NCBI GenBank assembly: GCA_040386235.1
Contig: JAZKGA010000001.1
Location: 806,001-870,000, forward strand
Reading direction: 5' to 3'
Source: JAZKGA01 sp040386235
Lineage (GTDB): Bacteria > Pseudomonadota > Alphaproteobacteria > Micavibrionales > Micavibrionaceae
DNA length: 64,000 nt
Positions 62,842 to 64,000 of this stretch are shown one piece after another. Made by a program: the position numbers and the translations under genes. The notes below the pieces were generated by a model. It had not been told where the DNA came from, searched no databases, and worked only from the letters and a program-made list of their open reading frames with translations. Each line of letters opens with the position of its first letter. The stretch's first letter is position 1.

Positions 62842-64000
62842 CCGATGCTTGCACCGTGCGTAATAATACCAATGCCGCGCATTTCCTGACTGAACTGGAT
62901 ATTTACGCCAAGCGGTTTCAGGATTTGGCACCAGAGTTGGAACTGACGCTGCGCGACCCTGAAATGGGCGTTGAGGGCTATGTGGTTGTGTGGAATACGG
63001 GGATCAGCGCAGGCGGCCCGCTGGAATTCAGCGGCAAGGGCGGCACGCGCATAACGCCGACTTTGACATTGGATGAGGTCAAGATGCTGGCCCGGACCAT
63101 GGCCTTGAAAAACGCCGCGGCCGGCCTGCCGATGGGGGGCGCGAAATCAGGCCTGCGTGCTGACCCAAATGCGCCGGGTTTTGAAAAACTATATCGCCGT
63201 TTCGTCCGGCTGTGCGCACCGACATTGCGTGAGAATAACGGGCCTTATGGCGGGTTTGGCTTTGATATCGGGGGCCAGCCTGAACATGCCCTGTGGGCGA
63301 CGGATGAGCTGAAAAGCGAGCGCTGCTTTACCGGCAAGCCTGTTGATCGCGGCGGTACGGATTATGACCGCGAAGGGATTGCGGGTCTTGGCGTGGCCAC
63401 GTCTGCTGTTGCTGCGCTGGCCTTCCAGGGGCGCGATCCGGCTGCGGTAACGTTCGCGGTTCAGGGCATTGGCGCGATGGGTGCCGCCGTTATCCGGTAT
63501 TTCACGGCGCATGGCGCGCGCTTAAGCGGGATTGGTGATCCGCGCCTGAATGGCAGCTGGGTGTTCAATACTCAGCCTGATGCGACGCTGATGGCCGCAT
63601 TGTCGTCATCGGATGTGCCGACGATCCTGGCCACGCTGGGCCATTATGCGCAGCAGGTCAGCCTGGATGCCAATGACATTTTGTTGGCGGACACGGATAT
63701 CCTGTTTCCATGCGCCGTGCATAACGTCATCCGCCCCGATAATATGGCCCAGGTTAAGGCCGGCATGATTGTTGAGGGGGCCAATGGTCCCACCCATGCG
63801 GATTGCTATGCCCCGCTTGCCGCACGCGGTATTCTGGTCATTCCTGACTTTATTGCCAATGCGGGCGGGATTATCGCGGCCTATGTCGAATTGACATCCC
63901 CGATATCAACGGCCGAGAACGCACGGTTCAGAACAAAGGTGGAAGAAGCCAAGAAAACGACGATTGCGAAGATCACCGAAAACGTCACGGCGATTCTGGT
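62838..64000 (+). CDS. Glu/Leu/Phe/Val dehydrogenase family protein, 5' part
   Basis: The first 387 codons; the gene runs off the window. The sequence starts MTDACTVRNN and shows the family's active-site motif KNAAAGLPMGGAKSGL (about 90-105) with the catalytic lysine, a downstream Rossmann segment (FAVQGIGAMGAAVIRYF), and EGANGPTHADC and PDFIANAGGI near the end. These enzymes deaminate glutamate or branched/aromatic amino acids using NAD(P). The substrate cannot be fixed from here. ATG 62838 overlaps the DUF6065 stop. Confidence 0.9.
   Translation, partial: MTDACTVRNNTNAAHFLTELDIYAKRFQDLAPELELTLRDPEMGVEGYVVVWNTGISAGGPLEFSGKGGTRITPTLTLDEVKMLARTMALKNAAAGLPMGGAKSGLRADPNAPGFEKLYRRFVRLCAPTLRENNGPYGGFGFDIGGQPEHALWATDELKSERCFTGKPVDRGGTDYDREGIAGLGVATSAVAALAFQGRDPAAVTFAVQGIGAMGAAVIRYFTAHGARLSGIGDPRLNGSWVFNTQPDATLMAALSSSDVPTILATLGHYAQQVSLDANDILLADTDILFPCAVHNVIRPDNMAQVKAGMIVEGANGPTHADCYAPLAARGILVIPDFIANAGGIIAAYVELTSPISTAENARFRTKVEEAKKTTIAKITENVTAIL

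Noticed and set aside
1..64000. CRISPR arrays, tRNA or rRNA genes, insertion sequences, prophage
   Set aside because: No regular spacer-repeat pattern, cloverleaf, transposase or phage gene was seen by eye in the window.

Overview
The window (about 64 kb, moderate GC) is chromosomal DNA of a flagellated alphaproteobacterium. The evidence is a Caulobacter-type regulatory set (CtrA, CckA, FlbD, FliX, FlbT, FlaF), a zinc-less DksA of the alphaproteobacterial kind, an alphaproteobacterial LexA box (GTTC-N7-GTTC) in front of recA, and TTAA-N7-TTAA CtrA boxes. The moderate GC and Caulobacter-like wiring would fit a Micavibrio-type lineage, but that is an inference and the sequence alone does not prove it.

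Layout. 1-8 kb: the 3' end of an aminopeptidase P gene, rpsU, and a minus-strand operon running pgsA, a membrane EAL-domain protein, then yejA-yejB-yejE-yejF (peptide ABC importer). 8-12.2 kb: ctrA divergent from fliI-fliJ, followed by a serine hydrolase and an MDR oxidoreductase. 12.2-24.4 kb: a long minus-strand flagellar cluster, fliF-fliG-fliH-fliN-motA-flbD-flhA-flhF-flhG, ending in a proline-rich FliK-like protein. 24.6-31 kb: a FlaG-like gene (plus strand), then on the minus strand flgI-flgJ-flgN-like-fliK, a flagellin-family gene, flbT and flaF; fliX is divergent from flgI and is followed by dksA. 31.7-36 kb: an AT-rich orphan gene, a structured intergenic repeat, and the flgF-flgG-flgA-flgH operon. 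36.4-44 kb: fliL-fliM-(DUF6468)-motE-motB1-motB2-TPR protein. 43.9-49.1 kb: fliO-fliP with a small helical gene and an FlhB-like gene on the minus strand, divergent from flgB-flgC-fliE-fliQ-fliR-flhB. 49.1-56 kb: cckA, recA, then recG and a DUF2157 membrane protein on the opposite strand. 56-64 kb: sdhE-mfd, metG, a DUF6065 gene and the 5' part of a glutamate/leucine-type dehydrogenase gene.

How it fits together. The window encodes most of the basal body, export apparatus, C-ring, rod and P/L-rings and the stator. It also carries the two top-level cell-cycle regulators (CckA kinase, CtrA response regulator) and the flagellar checkpoint pair FlbD/FliX. Three good sigma-54 (-24/-12) promoters precede flgF, flgI and flgB. 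Two perfect CtrA boxes precede flhF and the flagellin-family gene. This matches the known hierarchy: CtrA for early genes, sigma-54 with FlbD for rod and ring genes. Hook (flgE, flgD), hook-associated (flgK, flgL, fliD) and chemotaxis genes are not in the window.

No wholly new system is obvious. The parts I rate most worth checking are the tandem unequal motB genes, the flhF promoter (CtrA box abutted by two GANTC sites), the paired CGGCAAAA-core repeats that look like FlbD enhancers, the degenerate EAL protein coupled to the Yej importer, the second FliK-like protein, and the structured intergenic repeat at 32.5 kb with its tiny well-initiated ORF.
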